From contig JANQFF010000233.1 in NCBI GenBank assembly GCA_028277965.1, forward strand, positions 1-60,361: DNA of 60,361 bases, in the 5' to 3' direction. The translations under genes were made by a program, and so were the position numbers. Of the stretch, positions 9,016 through 17,510 are shown piece by piece. Within the stretch, counting starts at the first letter, position 1; each line of letters begins with the position of its first letter. Source of the DNA: Pseudomonadales bacterium (lineage in GTDB: Bacteria; Pseudomonadota; Gammaproteobacteria; Pseudomonadales; Azotimanducaceae). Below the pieces are notes generated by a model that saw only the letters and a program-made list of their open reading frames with translations, did no database searches and was not told the DNA's origin.

Positions 9016-9083
9016 CCCTTGAACCGGAGCTCGAAACTTGAATCAAGTTTCGAGTACCGGTTCAAGGGACTTCAGCCGCGATT
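9016..9083. repeat. Long hairpin fused to a half REP
   Basis: CCCTTGAACCGG (9016-9027) pairs with CCGGTTCAAGGG (9057-9068), and CTCGAAACTTGA pairs with TCAAGTTTCGAG inside it. The right side runs directly into CTTCAGCCGCGATT (9070-9083), one end of the REP family. This fills much of the 290-base gap between the ComEA-like gene and the first glycosyltransferase; I see no gene in that gap. Confidence 0.7.
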
Positions 9084-9263
9084 GTTCCACTTGAAGTGAT
9101 TTCTCGGCGTCCCTGCCGCGTTACTTACCGTTTGTTCCTGCCCCAGACCTCGCGTCACCACAAGTCGCACATAGGCGACTTGTTGCTCGGTCGTCCGGCG
9201 CATGCGCCGGACCCGCGATTTCTTCTATACATAGGAGCTTCTGCTGGGTAAAAATGCCCGTCC

Positions 9264-10382
9264 ATGGCCGAGGCCCTCAAAATCACCCATGTCATCCTCG
9301 AGCTGAAAACCGGCGGGGCGGAAAAAAGCCTGTTGCGCCTCACCCGTGAGACTTCGGACACCCTGCATCACCGGGTGATCTGCATGGCGGGACGGACCCC
9401 AATTGGAGACGAGATCGAAGCCTCGGGCACGGAGATCTGCTGGTTTGATTACCGCCGCAGGGGTCCGCTTGCACTGTGGGATGCGTGGCGGGACGTGGCG
9501 GGACATCCGCCGGACGTCCTGCAGGGATGGATGTATTTCGGGAATATCCTGGCTTCGTTGATTGGTCTCCTGTCGAGGCTGACCCTGGCGCCTCGATACA
9601 AACTCGCTTGGAATATTCGACAGGCACCCGACGTGAAAGCAGAACGCCGGCGCACGAGGTGGGCGATGCATCTCGGACGTCTGCCATTCCTGAAGCCGGA
9701 TCACGTCATCTATAACTCCTGGGCCGGGGTGACGGCGCATGCGAGCCTTGGCTACGACAAACAGCCCCACACCGTCATCCTGAATGGGATCGATACTTCC
9801 GTGTACACGCCGGACGAACGGCAACGGGCGTGTGTACGAGCGGAGCACGATGTTGGTGATCAGGTGTGGATCTCGATGGTGTGCCGGTTACATCCGCTCA
9901 AAGGTGTCGACTGCTACTTATCCGCAATTGCGTCGCTCAAAGACAACCCACGCTATCGATTTAGCCTTGCCGGTCCGGGTATGGACCGGGACAACGAGGA
10001 TCTCATGACGCTCATCGATCAGGCGGGCCTCGAGCGGGATGACGTCGATTGTTTTGGCACGGTCGATGTCGCGAAGTTTCTCCCGGGCCTTGACGTGCTG
10101 GTGCTTGCCTCCCGTCGGGAGGGGACACCAAACATTCTGCTTGAAGCGATGGCTTGTGAGGTGGGTGTTGTTGCAACCAACGTGGGTGATGTCGAACGCA
10201 TCCTCGACGATCCTTCCCGCGTGGTCGTACAGGAAAATGAACTGCCCGAGAAGATACGGGCTATCGCTGAAAGTCCGCAGGCAAACGCCGAGCGTGACCG
10301 GCAGCGAATTCTCGATTACTACACGATCGATCGCTGCATGGCTGAGTACGCTGGTGCGTATGCGGAGATGGTTGACACATGA
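9264..10382 (+). CDS. Glycosyltransferase, GT4 family
   Basis: A 372-residue GT-B enzyme that probably adds one sugar to a lipid-linked envelope glycan at the cytoplasmic membrane face. The N-terminal acceptor domain begins ITHVILELKTGGAEKSLLRL; the C-terminal donor-binding domain contains the retaining-GT E-x7-E motif in REGTPNILLEAMA. The donor sugar cannot be read from sequence. It overlaps the next glycosyltransferase by four bases (ATGA), so the two are coupled and start a five-gene glycan operon. Confidence 0.88.
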   Translation: MAEALKITHVILELKTGGAEKSLLRLTRETSDTLHHRVICMAGRTPIGDEIEASGTEICWFDYRRRGPLALWDAWRDVAGHPPDVLQGWMYFGNILASLIGLLSRLTLAPRYKLAWNIRQAPDVKAERRRTRWAMHLGRLPFLKPDHVIYNSWAGVTAHASLGYDKQPHTVILNGIDTSVYTPDERQRACVRAEHDVGDQVWISMVCRLHPLKGVDCYLSAIASLKDNPRYRFSLAGPGMDRDNEDLMTLIDQAGLERDDVDCFGTVDVAKFLPGLDVLVLASRREGTPNILLEAMACEVGVVATNVGDVERILDDPSRVVVQENELPEKIRAIAESPQANAERDRQRILDYYTIDRCMAEYAGAYAEMVDT

Positions 10383-11500
10383 AAGTGCTATATGTCGTCA
10401 ACGAGGCTCAGTTTTACCTCAGCCATCGTCTGGCGATTGGCCAGGAGGCTCAACGCCGTGGTTGTGACGTGGTTGTTGTCAGTGCGCCGAAGACCGGGGA
10501 AGAGCGGCTCGCCGATCACGGCTTCCGGCACATACCCGTGCGTATGTCCCGCAGCGGATTCAATCTCCTGGAAGAGTACGGAACCTACCGTGCCCTTGCG
10601 CGTGTCTACGAGTCGGAACAACCGGATCTCGTCCATCACATCACAATCAAACCGGTGCTCTATGGTTCGATCGCAGCGCGCCGCCGCCGGGTACCGGCGG
10701 TGGTGAACGCCGTTCCTGGTACCGGGTTTCTTTTCATCCGCAGTGGGTTGCGGGCCTCCATGGTCAGAAGCGTGGTCAACTTTCTGTACCGCCGGGCGTT
10801 TGAACACCCGAACCTGAGGGTCATTTTTCAGAACGCCGACGACCTGCGGGAATTCATCAGTCACAAGATTGTGGATCGGGCAAACGCGGTACTCATCCGG
10901 GGATCTGGGGTCAGGTTGGAAGACTTCGAGATGACACCGTCACCGCCGGAACCACCTGTCTTTGTTCTGCTTGCGCGGATGTTAAAAGACAAAGGCGTTT
11001 ATGAGTTTGCGCAGGCTGCCGCTCAGATAAAAGAGACACACCCCGACTGGCGGTTTGTTCTGGCTGGAGACCTCGATCCGGGAAATCCAAGTTCGCTTAC
11101 GGACAGCGAAATTGTGGAGATACAGCGTCGTTTCGGTGTGGAATGGATGGGTTTTGTCGAAAATGTGGCTGATCTGCTAAAGGATGTCCATGTCGTGTGT
11201 CAGCCGACGTACAGTGAAGGGCTTCCGAAAACGCTGCTGGAGGCGTCAGCCGCAGGGCGCCCGATGATAGCGTCGGATATACCGGGCTGTCGTGAAGTGG
11301 TCACGGAAGGCGTGACCGGGTATCTCGTCCCGCCGCGGACGATTGCACCCCTGGTGGAAGCGTGTCTGAAGCTTGGAGATGATGAAACCCTGCGCAACCG
11401 CATGGGAGATGCCGCTCGTCAGAAAGCAGAAGCGGTGTTCTCGGTGGACGATGTAGTCGATCACACCTTCAGGGTGTACGGCGAGGTGACGACCATTTGA
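10379..11500 (+). CDS. Glycosyltransferase, GT4 family (N,N'-diacetylbacillosaminyl-diphospho-undecaprenol transferase-like)
   Basis: 373 residues, GT-B fold. The N-terminal half has the pattern LVHHITIKPVLYGSIAAR and VNAVPGTGFLF seen in enzymes that add the second sugar to undecaprenyl-linked bacillosamine, QuiNAc or FucNAc. The C-terminal domain has LLARMLKDKGVYEF and an E-x7-E motif (EGLPKTLLEASA). It overlaps the upstream glycosyltransferase by four bases and precedes a sugar epimerase by 16 bases. Substrate specificity is inferred from similarity only. Confidence 0.87.
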   Translation: MKVLYVVNEAQFYLSHRLAIGQEAQRRGCDVVVVSAPKTGEERLADHGFRHIPVRMSRSGFNLLEEYGTYRALARVYESEQPDLVHHITIKPVLYGSIAARRRRVPAVVNAVPGTGFLFIRSGLRASMVRSVVNFLYRRAFEHPNLRVIFQNADDLREFISHKIVDRANAVLIRGSGVRLEDFEMTPSPPEPPVFVLLARMLKDKGVYEFAQAAAQIKETHPDWRFVLAGDLDPGNPSSLTDSEIVEIQRRFGVEWMGFVENVADLLKDVHVVCQPTYSEGLPKTLLEASAAGRPMIASDIPGCREVVTEGVTGYLVPPRTIAPLVEACLKLGDDETLRNRMGDAARQKAEAVFSVDDVVDHTFRVYGEVTTI

Positions 11501-11516
11501 ACGAGGCGACCCTCCT

Positions 11517-12386
11517 TTGAACATAGTGGTGACCGGTGTCAGTGGCTTTATTGGCCAGCATCTTGCGCCTGCGCTGGTCCGTTCGGGTCACTCTGTCACG
11601 TCTGTCTCACGGTCGGATCCCGAAAGTGACCTCGCGGGGGCTGAGTGTGTTATTCATCTGGCAGGGCTTGCACACGACAACGTGGGGCAATCTGCCGGAG
11701 ATGAACTGATCGCCGTTAACGCACGGGAAACGCTGGCGTTGTATCAGCGCGCGTGCACTGCCGGTGTGCGTAGATTTGTGTGGTTGAGCTCTATCAAGGT
11801 GCTTGGTGACGAGGCCACCACACCTTTGCGTACAGATTCCCCGTGTAACCCGCAGGATCTGTATGCGGAAAGCAAAGCGGAAGGCGAACGGCTCCTGGCT
11901 GAAACAGAGGTCGATGCCACGACACTCACCATCGTACGGCCACCGCTCGTCTACGGGACGGGTGTGAAAGCTAACTTCAGGGCGCTACTCGATCTGTCGT
12001 TGGCCCGATGGCCGCTGCCCCTGGGTGGTGCACGGGCGCCGCGTGCCTGGGTCTCAGTCAGAAACCTCGTGGATTTCCTGATTCACCTGGTGGACGCTAA
12101 TGAACCACCCTCGGGTATCTGGCACGTGCGGGACGAGCATGAGGCGAGTGTCGCTGAGGTCATTGCTCAGATCCGTGATGCGGCCGGTCAACCAATCCGT
12201 CTCGTATCCGTTAACCCGGATATGTTGTACAAAGTGATGACACTTGCAGGACGCGAAGCGCAGGCACAGAGGATGTTGAGGCCGCTCAGGGTTGATATGG
12301 AGGAAACGATCAGGTCAGGCTGGAACCCGCCATTCAGGATGGAGCAGGAGATCAGGGAGGTTGTCGAGTGGCGCAAGCGGCGCTGA
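11517..12386 (+). CDS. NAD-dependent sugar epimerase/dehydratase (extended SDR)
   Basis: 289 residues. The NAD-binding glycine motif GVSGFIGQH lies at residues 7-15. The catalytic Y-x3-K is YAESK (about residue 120), preceded by the active-site serine in WLSSIKVL. This is the WbpV/WbgU-like class that makes or interconverts UDP-N-acetyl sugars, e.g. a 4-reductase/epimerase acting on the product of the WbpM-type dehydratase encoded downstream. TTG start after the SD-like GAGGCGACCCTCC. It overlaps the next gene by 19 bases. Confidence 0.85.
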   Translation: MNIVVTGVSGFIGQHLAPALVRSGHSVTSVSRSDPESDLAGAECVIHLAGLAHDNVGQSAGDELIAVNARETLALYQRACTAGVRRFVWLSSIKVLGDEATTPLRTDSPCNPQDLYAESKAEGERLLAETEVDATTLTIVRPPLVYGTGVKANFRALLDLSLARWPLPLGGARAPRAWVSVRNLVDFLIHLVDANEPPSGIWHVRDEHEASVAEVIAQIRDAAGQPIRLVSVNPDMLYKVMTLAGREAQAQRMLRPLRVDMEETIRSGWNPPFRMEQEIREVVEWRKRR

Positions 12387-13342
12387 TGTTCATGGCAGGG
12401 CTCGTCGGGAGTCTGGTCCTGGTTGGTCTGACGCTGCAACTGGTCGGCAGACCCCATTTAATGGCGATGCCCAATGCGCGGAGTTCGCACACGGAACCCA
12501 CACCCACCATGGGTGGTGTGGGTGTTGTTCTCGTTGTCCTTGCCTATCTCGGCTGGCTTGCGACACTTGAACCGACATTTGCAGGTGGCTGGATCGTGGC
12601 GATGGGGGCGCTTGGCGTGGTGGGTCTCTGGGACGACCTCAGGGATCTCGGATCGCGTTTACGTCTGTTGTTCCAGTTTGCTGCTGCTGCTGTTGTCTTA
12701 TGGACGCTCGACCTTCTCGATGGCGGAGTCCTGACCTTCATCCTGCTGATGGGGGTGGTCTGGTTCGTCAACCTTTACAACTTCATGGATGGCATCGACG
12801 GGATTGCCGGTGCACAGTGCCTCACGTTTTGCCTTGGCGCCCAGCTCATCAGCGGTGGGGTTGCAGGGTGGCCGGGAGACATACTCTGGCTCCTGTCAGG
12901 AGCGATCCTCGGGTTTATGGCGTTCAACTGGCCACCCGCCCGCATATTCATGGGGGACGTTGGAAGTAACTTCGTGGGGCTTCTGGTCGCGGCTCTGGCA
13001 CTGCACCTGTGGCAGGCGGGCTGGCTACCGCTGGTCGGCACTTTGATACTCCTGGCCGTTTTTTGGTTTGACGCAACCTACACCCTCTGTGTGAGAATAG
13101 TCACACAACAGGAGTTCGCGCAGGCGCACCGGTCTCACCTGTACCAGCGTCTAGCGTTACGATTTGGGCATTTATGGACAACCGTTGCCTTTCTGGTGTT
13201 CTCGCTGATCTGGCTTGTGCCGTTGGCCTGGGTGGCCGTGCAATTCCCCGATATGAGTTGGTGGGCACTTGGGCTCAGCGTCCTGCCGTTGTTCGGGGGG
13301 TGTATCTATTTCTCAGCGGGTACGCTCGATACGCCCGAGTGA
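12368..13342 (+). CDS. Polyprenyl-phosphate sugar-phosphate transferase (MraY/WecA family, WbpL-like)
   Basis: Integral membrane enzyme of 324 residues with about ten helices that transfers a HexNAc-1-phosphate from UDP to undecaprenyl phosphate, starting the glycan. Diagnostic motifs are NARSSHTEPTPTMGG (about 37), a DDLRD pair (about 96), NLYNFMDGIDGIAG (about 136) and FMGDVGS (about 195), plus a basic cytoplasmic loop with AHRSHLYQRL. GTG start inside the epimerase gene. Pairing with a WbpM-type dehydratase resembles the end of Pseudomonas O-antigen loci. Confidence 0.92.
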   Translation: MAQAALMFMAGLVGSLVLVGLTLQLVGRPHLMAMPNARSSHTEPTPTMGGVGVVLVVLAYLGWLATLEPTFAGGWIVAMGALGVVGLWDDLRDLGSRLRLLFQFAAAAVVLWTLDLLDGGVLTFILLMGVVWFVNLYNFMDGIDGIAGAQCLTFCLGAQLISGGVAGWPGDILWLLSGAILGFMAFNWPPARIFMGDVGSNFVGLLVAALALHLWQAGWLPLVGTLILLAVFWFDATYTLCVRIVTQQEFAQAHRSHLYQRLALRFGHLWTTVAFLVFSLIWLVPLAWVAVQFPDMSWWALGLSVLPLFGGCIYFSAGTLDTPE

Positions 13343-13354
13343 TAAGGAGATTCC

Positions 13355-15289
13355 ATGCAGCAACTGATTGACGAACTCTCCAGGCGAAAGAAACAGGCCA
13401 TCGCCGTATTTGTCGATGCGATCATGTTGCCTGTCGCGTTGTGGAGTGCCTTTGCGCTCCGCCTTGGGGAAGTCAATCCGGAAGTTGCAGAATTCTGGCC
13501 CGCCTTTGTGGTCTGCGTCTGTGTGGCGATACCTGTCTTCGGTCGTCTCGGCCTCTACCGGCAGGTGGTGCGCTACATGGGCAACCACGCGATGACAGCG
13601 GTGGTGACAGGGTGCCTTCTGGCGGCCCTCGCCGTAGCCGTCGTTCCTTTCATGCTGCAGCTGAAAGGTTTCCCCCGCTCCGTGCCGATCATCTTCTGGA
13701 TGTTGGCGCTCCTTTACGTATCAGGTACGCGGTTTGCCGTACGGGAGTACTTCCAGCGGCGCAACAGGGCCCACGTCAGGGAAGCGGTCATCATTTACGG
13801 TGCCGGCAGCAAAGGGGTTGAGCTCGCCCGGCTTCTCATGCAACAGGATGAGTATCAGCCCATCGCGTTTCTGGACCAGAGCAAGAAACTCCAGAAAAGC
13901 AGCATCGACGGGATTTACGTGTATCCACCAAAAGCGCTTGGGCAGCTTCTGAAGGAAAGCCAGGTGCGACAGGTGTTTGTCGCGGTCAGCCAGGACGCAC
14001 GCAGCCGCCGGGAAGTGATCGACTTCCTGTCGGACTTCAGTGTACGCGTGAGGCTGATCCCGGATATCAGCGAACTTGTATCCGGTCAGCGTACCCTTGC
14101 GAATGTGCGCGATGTCGGTATCGAGGATCTGCTTGGGCGCAACGAGGTTGAGGCGATGCCGCACCTCTTACAGCAGTCGGTTGGGACCAAAACCGTACTT
14201 GTCACCGGTGCGGGCGGCTCAATTGGGTCCGAACTCTGCCGTCAGATACTCCGTCAGAAACCGAGCCTTCTGGTGCTGCTGGATCAATCCGAATACGGGC
14301 TGTACCAGATCCATCGCGAACTGGAAGGCATTGCCGAGACAGAGGGCCTTAGCGCACCGCTGGTCACAGTGCTTGGTTCAGTGACTGATATTGCGCTTCT
14401 CGATCGAACGTTTGCCCGCTACAAGGTGGACACCGTTTATCACGCGGCGGCGTACAAACACGTGAGTCTCGTCGAGAACAACATCATCCAGGGTCTCAAG
14501 AACAATACGTTCGGGACACTCTATTGTGCTCAGGCGGCGATAGATGCAGGTGTGCAGCAGTTCATCCTGATCTCGACGGATAAAGCGGTCAGAACCACAA
14601 GCATCATGGGAGCCAGCAAACGCCTGGCCGAGATGATCCTTCAGGCTCTGCAGGAAGAGGATGAGAAAACCCAGTTTTCCATGGTGCGCTTCGGCAACGT
14701 ACTCGGTTCTTCAGGTTCCGTGGTTCCTCTGTTCACCGAGCAGATAGAAGCAGGTGGGCCGGTTACGGTGACCCATCCTGAGGTGACCCGATACTTCATG
14801 TCGATACCGGAAGCGGCGCAACTTGTCATCCAGGCGGCCAGCATGGCGCAGGGTGGGGATGTGTTTCTCCTGGACATGGGAGAGCCTGTGAAGATCGTGG
14901 AACTCGCCAACCGGATGATTCGGCTGAAAGGCTTTTCGGTGAAAGACGAGTCAAACCCGGAAGGTGAGATCGAGGTGAAGTACACTGGTCTGAAACCGGG
15001 CGAAAAGCTGCACGAGGAGCTTCTCCTCAGCGGTGACGTCATTGGCACGGAACATCGAAAAATCATGCGGGCGGAAGAACACTTCCTGCCCTGGCCGGAA
15101 CTCCGGGGAGCGCTCAACACGTTGGAACAGGCGTGCGATACGTTCGACTACGAGGCGGTGAAGACTTTCATCGAACGGCTGGTGGAAGGTGCGGACCTCG
15201 AGGAGCAGCTCGGCGGTCTTTCCGCCCGGCCCAACGTGGTTGCAATCCGTTCTGAAGTTGGTCCTGAGACGCCCGAAAGCGCCGTCTGA
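13355..15289 (+). CDS. UDP-GlcNAc 4,6-dehydratase, membrane WbpM/CapD/FlaA1 type
   Basis: 644 residues. Four N-terminal membrane helices (to about 125) precede a first Rossmann domain (YGAGSKGVELARLL) and the catalytic SDR domain that starts VTGAGGSIGSELCRQI (about 287). The catalytic region reads STDKAVRTTSIMGASKR, in which a Met stands in the Tyr position, as expected for this family. The enzyme makes the 4-keto-6-deoxy sugar nucleotide used for QuiNAc, FucNAc or bacillosamine. SD AAGGAG precedes the ATG. It closes the glycan operon; the gap after it holds only a decayed REP half (about 15334-15347). Confidence 0.94.
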   Translation: MQQLIDELSRRKKQAIAVFVDAIMLPVALWSAFALRLGEVNPEVAEFWPAFVVCVCVAIPVFGRLGLYRQVVRYMGNHAMTAVVTGCLLAALAVAVVPFMLQLKGFPRSVPIIFWMLALLYVSGTRFAVREYFQRRNRAHVREAVIIYGAGSKGVELARLLMQQDEYQPIAFLDQSKKLQKSSIDGIYVYPPKALGQLLKESQVRQVFVAVSQDARSRREVIDFLSDFSVRVRLIPDISELVSGQRTLANVRDVGIEDLLGRNEVEAMPHLLQQSVGTKTVLVTGAGGSIGSELCRQILRQKPSLLVLLDQSEYGLYQIHRELEGIAETEGLSAPLVTVLGSVTDIALLDRTFARYKVDTVYHAAAYKHVSLVENNIIQGLKNNTFGTLYCAQAAIDAGVQQFILISTDKAVRTTSIMGASKRLAEMILQALQEEDEKTQFSMVRFGNVLGSSGSVVPLFTEQIEAGGPVTVTHPEVTRYFMSIPEAAQLVIQAASMAQGGDVFLLDMGEPVKIVELANRMIRLKGFSVKDESNPEGEIEVKYTGLKPGEKLHEELLLSGDVIGTEHRKIMRAEEHFLPWPELRGALNTLEQACDTFDYEAVKTFIERLVEGADLEEQLGGLSARPNVVAIRSEVGPETPESAV

Positions 15290-15451
15290 AAGGGCTTTCA
15301 GCCCGTTCCTACCTGAAAATCCATATTTTGCTCACAGGAGCGGCTTTGGTATCATCCGGGAGCTGGTTACCAGGCATCAATAACAACAAGAACAAGTCTG
15401 GGACTGATAACAATGAACCCCTGGACATGAGGACAATTTGGGGGACTGCGC

Positions 15452-15880
15452 GTGACACGCCAGCAGGAATTGATCATTTTACGTTTGTGGCGCGATTGGT
15501 GCAGGTTGTGGCCTGTCCAGTACGGTCACGAATCGTTGCAGGTAGCGCCAGGCGGGTACGATCCCGTTTTCGATGTGATACCCGCCCAGACTTACAAGGA
15601 CTTTTATCACGAGGTGGTGCGCGGGCATCCGCTCCTGAAAGACCTCAATCCCTTCGAGATCATAGACACGGCTTTAAACCAGGTGCGCGCACCTGAAGCG
15701 CCGGTGGTTTCCGGGGATCTCGATGAAGCCGAACAGGATCTTGTTTACTCCGTCGACAATCAGAGCATGGAGGCAATAGAACTCGAGGCAGCCAAGCCGG
15801 TCCGCGCGGTTGAACATGACACGCCCTCCGACGAGGACGGCAATGACGACGACTCACGTTCTGCTGACGCCAGCGCTTAA
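15452..15880 (+). CDS. Hypothetical protein with acidic tail
   Basis: 142 residues that I do not recognise. The N-terminal half is rich in aromatic residues (LRLWRDWCRLWPVQYG) and the C-terminal third is strongly acidic and probably disordered (DEDGNDDDSRSADASA). No signal peptide or membrane segment. GTG start with TGGGGGAC about ten bases upstream. It ends seven bases before the nitronate monooxygenase-like gene, so the two may be co-transcribed. Codon use looks normal and the frame is uninterrupted, which favours a real gene. Confidence 0.6.
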   Translation: MTRQQELIILRLWRDWCRLWPVQYGHESLQVAPGGYDPVFDVIPAQTYKDFYHEVVRGHPLLKDLNPFEIIDTALNQVRAPEAPVVSGDLDEAEQDLVYSVDNQSMEAIELEAAKPVRAVEHDTPSDEDGNDDDSRSADASA

Positions 15881-15887
15881 GTAAAAC

Positions 15888-16985
15888 GTGCCTCAACTGT
15901 GGTCGCCGATCTGCGATCGGCTCAACATCCGTTACCCGATATTCGGTTTTGCCCATGACATAGCCACCGTCGCGGCCATCAGCCGGGCCGGTGGGTTTGG
16001 TGTCTATGGAGCCACCCGGCGGTTCCCGGACGAGATCCGTGAGGAACTTGCCGAGATCAAAGAACTGGTGGGTGACCTGCCCTTTGGGGTCGACCTGGTC
16101 CTGCCACCGGGCATGCCCGAGCACAACTCCCGGGCAGCCATCGAGGCGGAGATACCGGACGGCCACAAAGATTTTGTGCAGCAGATCATTGAAAAGTACG
16201 AGGTCCGGGACGCTAGTGAACCGGGCATGCGTACCCGGTTCATCCGCTCAACCGAGATCGAGCAGGATCAGCTGCGTGCGGTGCTCGAATCAGACGTTGA
16301 TCTCTTTGCCTGCGGCATTGGTGCCCCACCGGCTGCCATCTCAGAAGCCAAAGCAGGCGGCAAAACCACGCTGGCACTCATTGGTAGCCCGCATCACGTC
16401 CCGCGAGCAATAGGCGCGGGTGTCGACTTCCTTGTCGCTCAGGGGTACGACGCAGGTGCCCACACAGGACCGATCGGTACCTATTCGCTTGTGCCTCAGA
16501 TCGTGGACGCTGCGGGTGACATTCCTGTCTTTGTTGCAGGTGGCGTTGCCACCGGACGCCACATCGCAGCTGCTCTTGCGATGGGTGCACAAGGTGTTTG
16601 GCTTGGAACGGCCTGGCTTCTCTCAGAAGAACACCAGGGCCACATGCACCCGGTAAACACCCAGAAACTGATCGATGCGGGCAGCGGCGATACTGTCATC
16701 ACCCGCTCGGAAAGCGGGAAAACCTTCCGTCAGGTACGAACAGCCTGGAGCCAGGAGTGGGAAGCGGAAGGTGCACCCGAGCCTCTCAAGATGCCTTACC
16801 AGGATGTGCTTGTGGGTGATCTGCTGGGCGCCATCGAAGAACACGACATCGAACCGCTCATTCATTCCGGGGCAGGGCAGAGTGTCGGGTACTTCAATGA
16901 GGTCAAACCGGTGGCTGAGATCATGCAGTCGCTGGTCGAGGAGACTGAGAGTGCTCTTGCAGCTCAGGCCTCCTTCCTGAAATAG
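15888..16985 (+). CDS. Nitronate monooxygenase / 2-nitropropane dioxygenase-like flavoprotein
   Basis: 365-residue FMN-dependent TIM-barrel protein. FMN-phosphate binding is suggested by FVAGGVATGRHIAAALAMGAQ. The active-site histidine region reads GYDAGAHTG in place of the usual GxEAGGHxG. The fold opens with ICDRLNIRYPIFGFAHDIATV. Family members oxidise alkyl nitronates or act as enoyl-type reductases, so the natural substrate is uncertain. GTG start with no strong SD. A REP pair lies immediately downstream. Confidence 0.82.
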   Translation: MPQLWSPICDRLNIRYPIFGFAHDIATVAAISRAGGFGVYGATRRFPDEIREELAEIKELVGDLPFGVDLVLPPGMPEHNSRAAIEAEIPDGHKDFVQQIIEKYEVRDASEPGMRTRFIRSTEIEQDQLRAVLESDVDLFACGIGAPPAAISEAKAGGKTTLALIGSPHHVPRAIGAGVDFLVAQGYDAGAHTGPIGTYSLVPQIVDAAGDIPVFVAGGVATGRHIAAALAMGAQGVWLGTAWLLSEEHQGHMHPVNTQKLIDAGSGDTVITRSESGKTFRQVRTAWSQEWEAEGAPEPLKMPYQDVLVGDLLGAIEEHDIEPLIHSGAGQSVGYFNEVKPVAEIMQSLVEETESALAAQASFLK

Positions 16986-17000
16986 AACCTGAACCACAAC

Positions 17001-17050
17001 AATCGCGGCTAAAGCCGCTCCTACAGAATGATCTTCCTAAGCCGCGATTT
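17001..17050. repeat. Inverted REP pair
   Basis: The left unit AATCGCGGCTAAAGCCGCTC (17001-17020) faces a shortened right unit TAAGCCGCGATTT (17038-17050). It lies between two convergent genes and ends at the base before the stop codon of the cupin gene. No U-tract follows. Confidence 0.8.
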
Positions 17051-17473
17051 CTAAATCTCCGGAAATATCTTCGACAGCCGTTCTGCTTCACCACCCGGCG
17101 CCCAGATCACGACAGCGCGGACCGGTGTATCCCCGATCACGTTGTGGGTAACCGTATCGGTCGGTCTCACAATGGCAACCATCCCGGGCGTCAGGCGATT
17201 TGCTTCCCCGTTGACCACGTGTTCCATCGTGCCCTCGAGCACGTAAAAAATCTCAATAGCGCCGTGTTTGTGACCGCTGCCTTCTGAACCGACAGGAAAA
17301 AGGATCTCCCCAACTTCCACCTCAGAGCTCCCGAGGTTGGAAGCTTCAACCAGGATCTTGATCTCCAGGCCGTTGGCCCCGAAGGTGCGGGTGCCGGTGG
17401 ATGTGGTGCTGTATTCAATCGCGTGGGATGTCACGCCCATTAGCGTCAATAGCAAAGCTATACATATTTTCAT
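17051..17473 (-). CDS. Secreted cupin-domain protein
   Basis: 140 residues with an N-terminal signal peptide (ICIALLLTLMGVTSHA). A single cupin barrel follows. Its metal motif is GSGHKHGAIEIFYVLEG (two His and one Glu), with the second motif's His in TVTHNV. Such small periplasmic cupins bind a metal, but activity cannot be assigned. ATG start. It is flanked by REP copies on both sides (17001-17050 and 17485-17510), so it appears to be transcribed alone. Confidence 0.85.
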   Translation of the reverse strand: MKICIALLLTLMGVTSHAIEYSTTSTGTRTFGANGLEIKILVEASNLGSSEVEVGEILFPVGSEGSGHKHGAIEIFYVLEGTMEHVVNGEANRLTPGMVAIVRPTDTVTHNVIGDTPVRAVVIWAPGGEAERLSKIFPEI

Positions 17474-17484
17474 TGAGGACCCTT

Positions 17485-17510
17485 CTGTAGGAGCGGCTTC
17501 AGCCGCGATT
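17485..17510 (+). repeat. Single REP unit
   Basis: One copy of the family core GGAGCGGCTTCAGCCGC, followed by GATT. Its last two bases are part of the stop codon (TAA on the minus strand, 17509-17511) of the FAD oxidoreductase, so the repeat lies between two minus-strand genes and touches the upstream gene's end. Confidence 0.88.
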
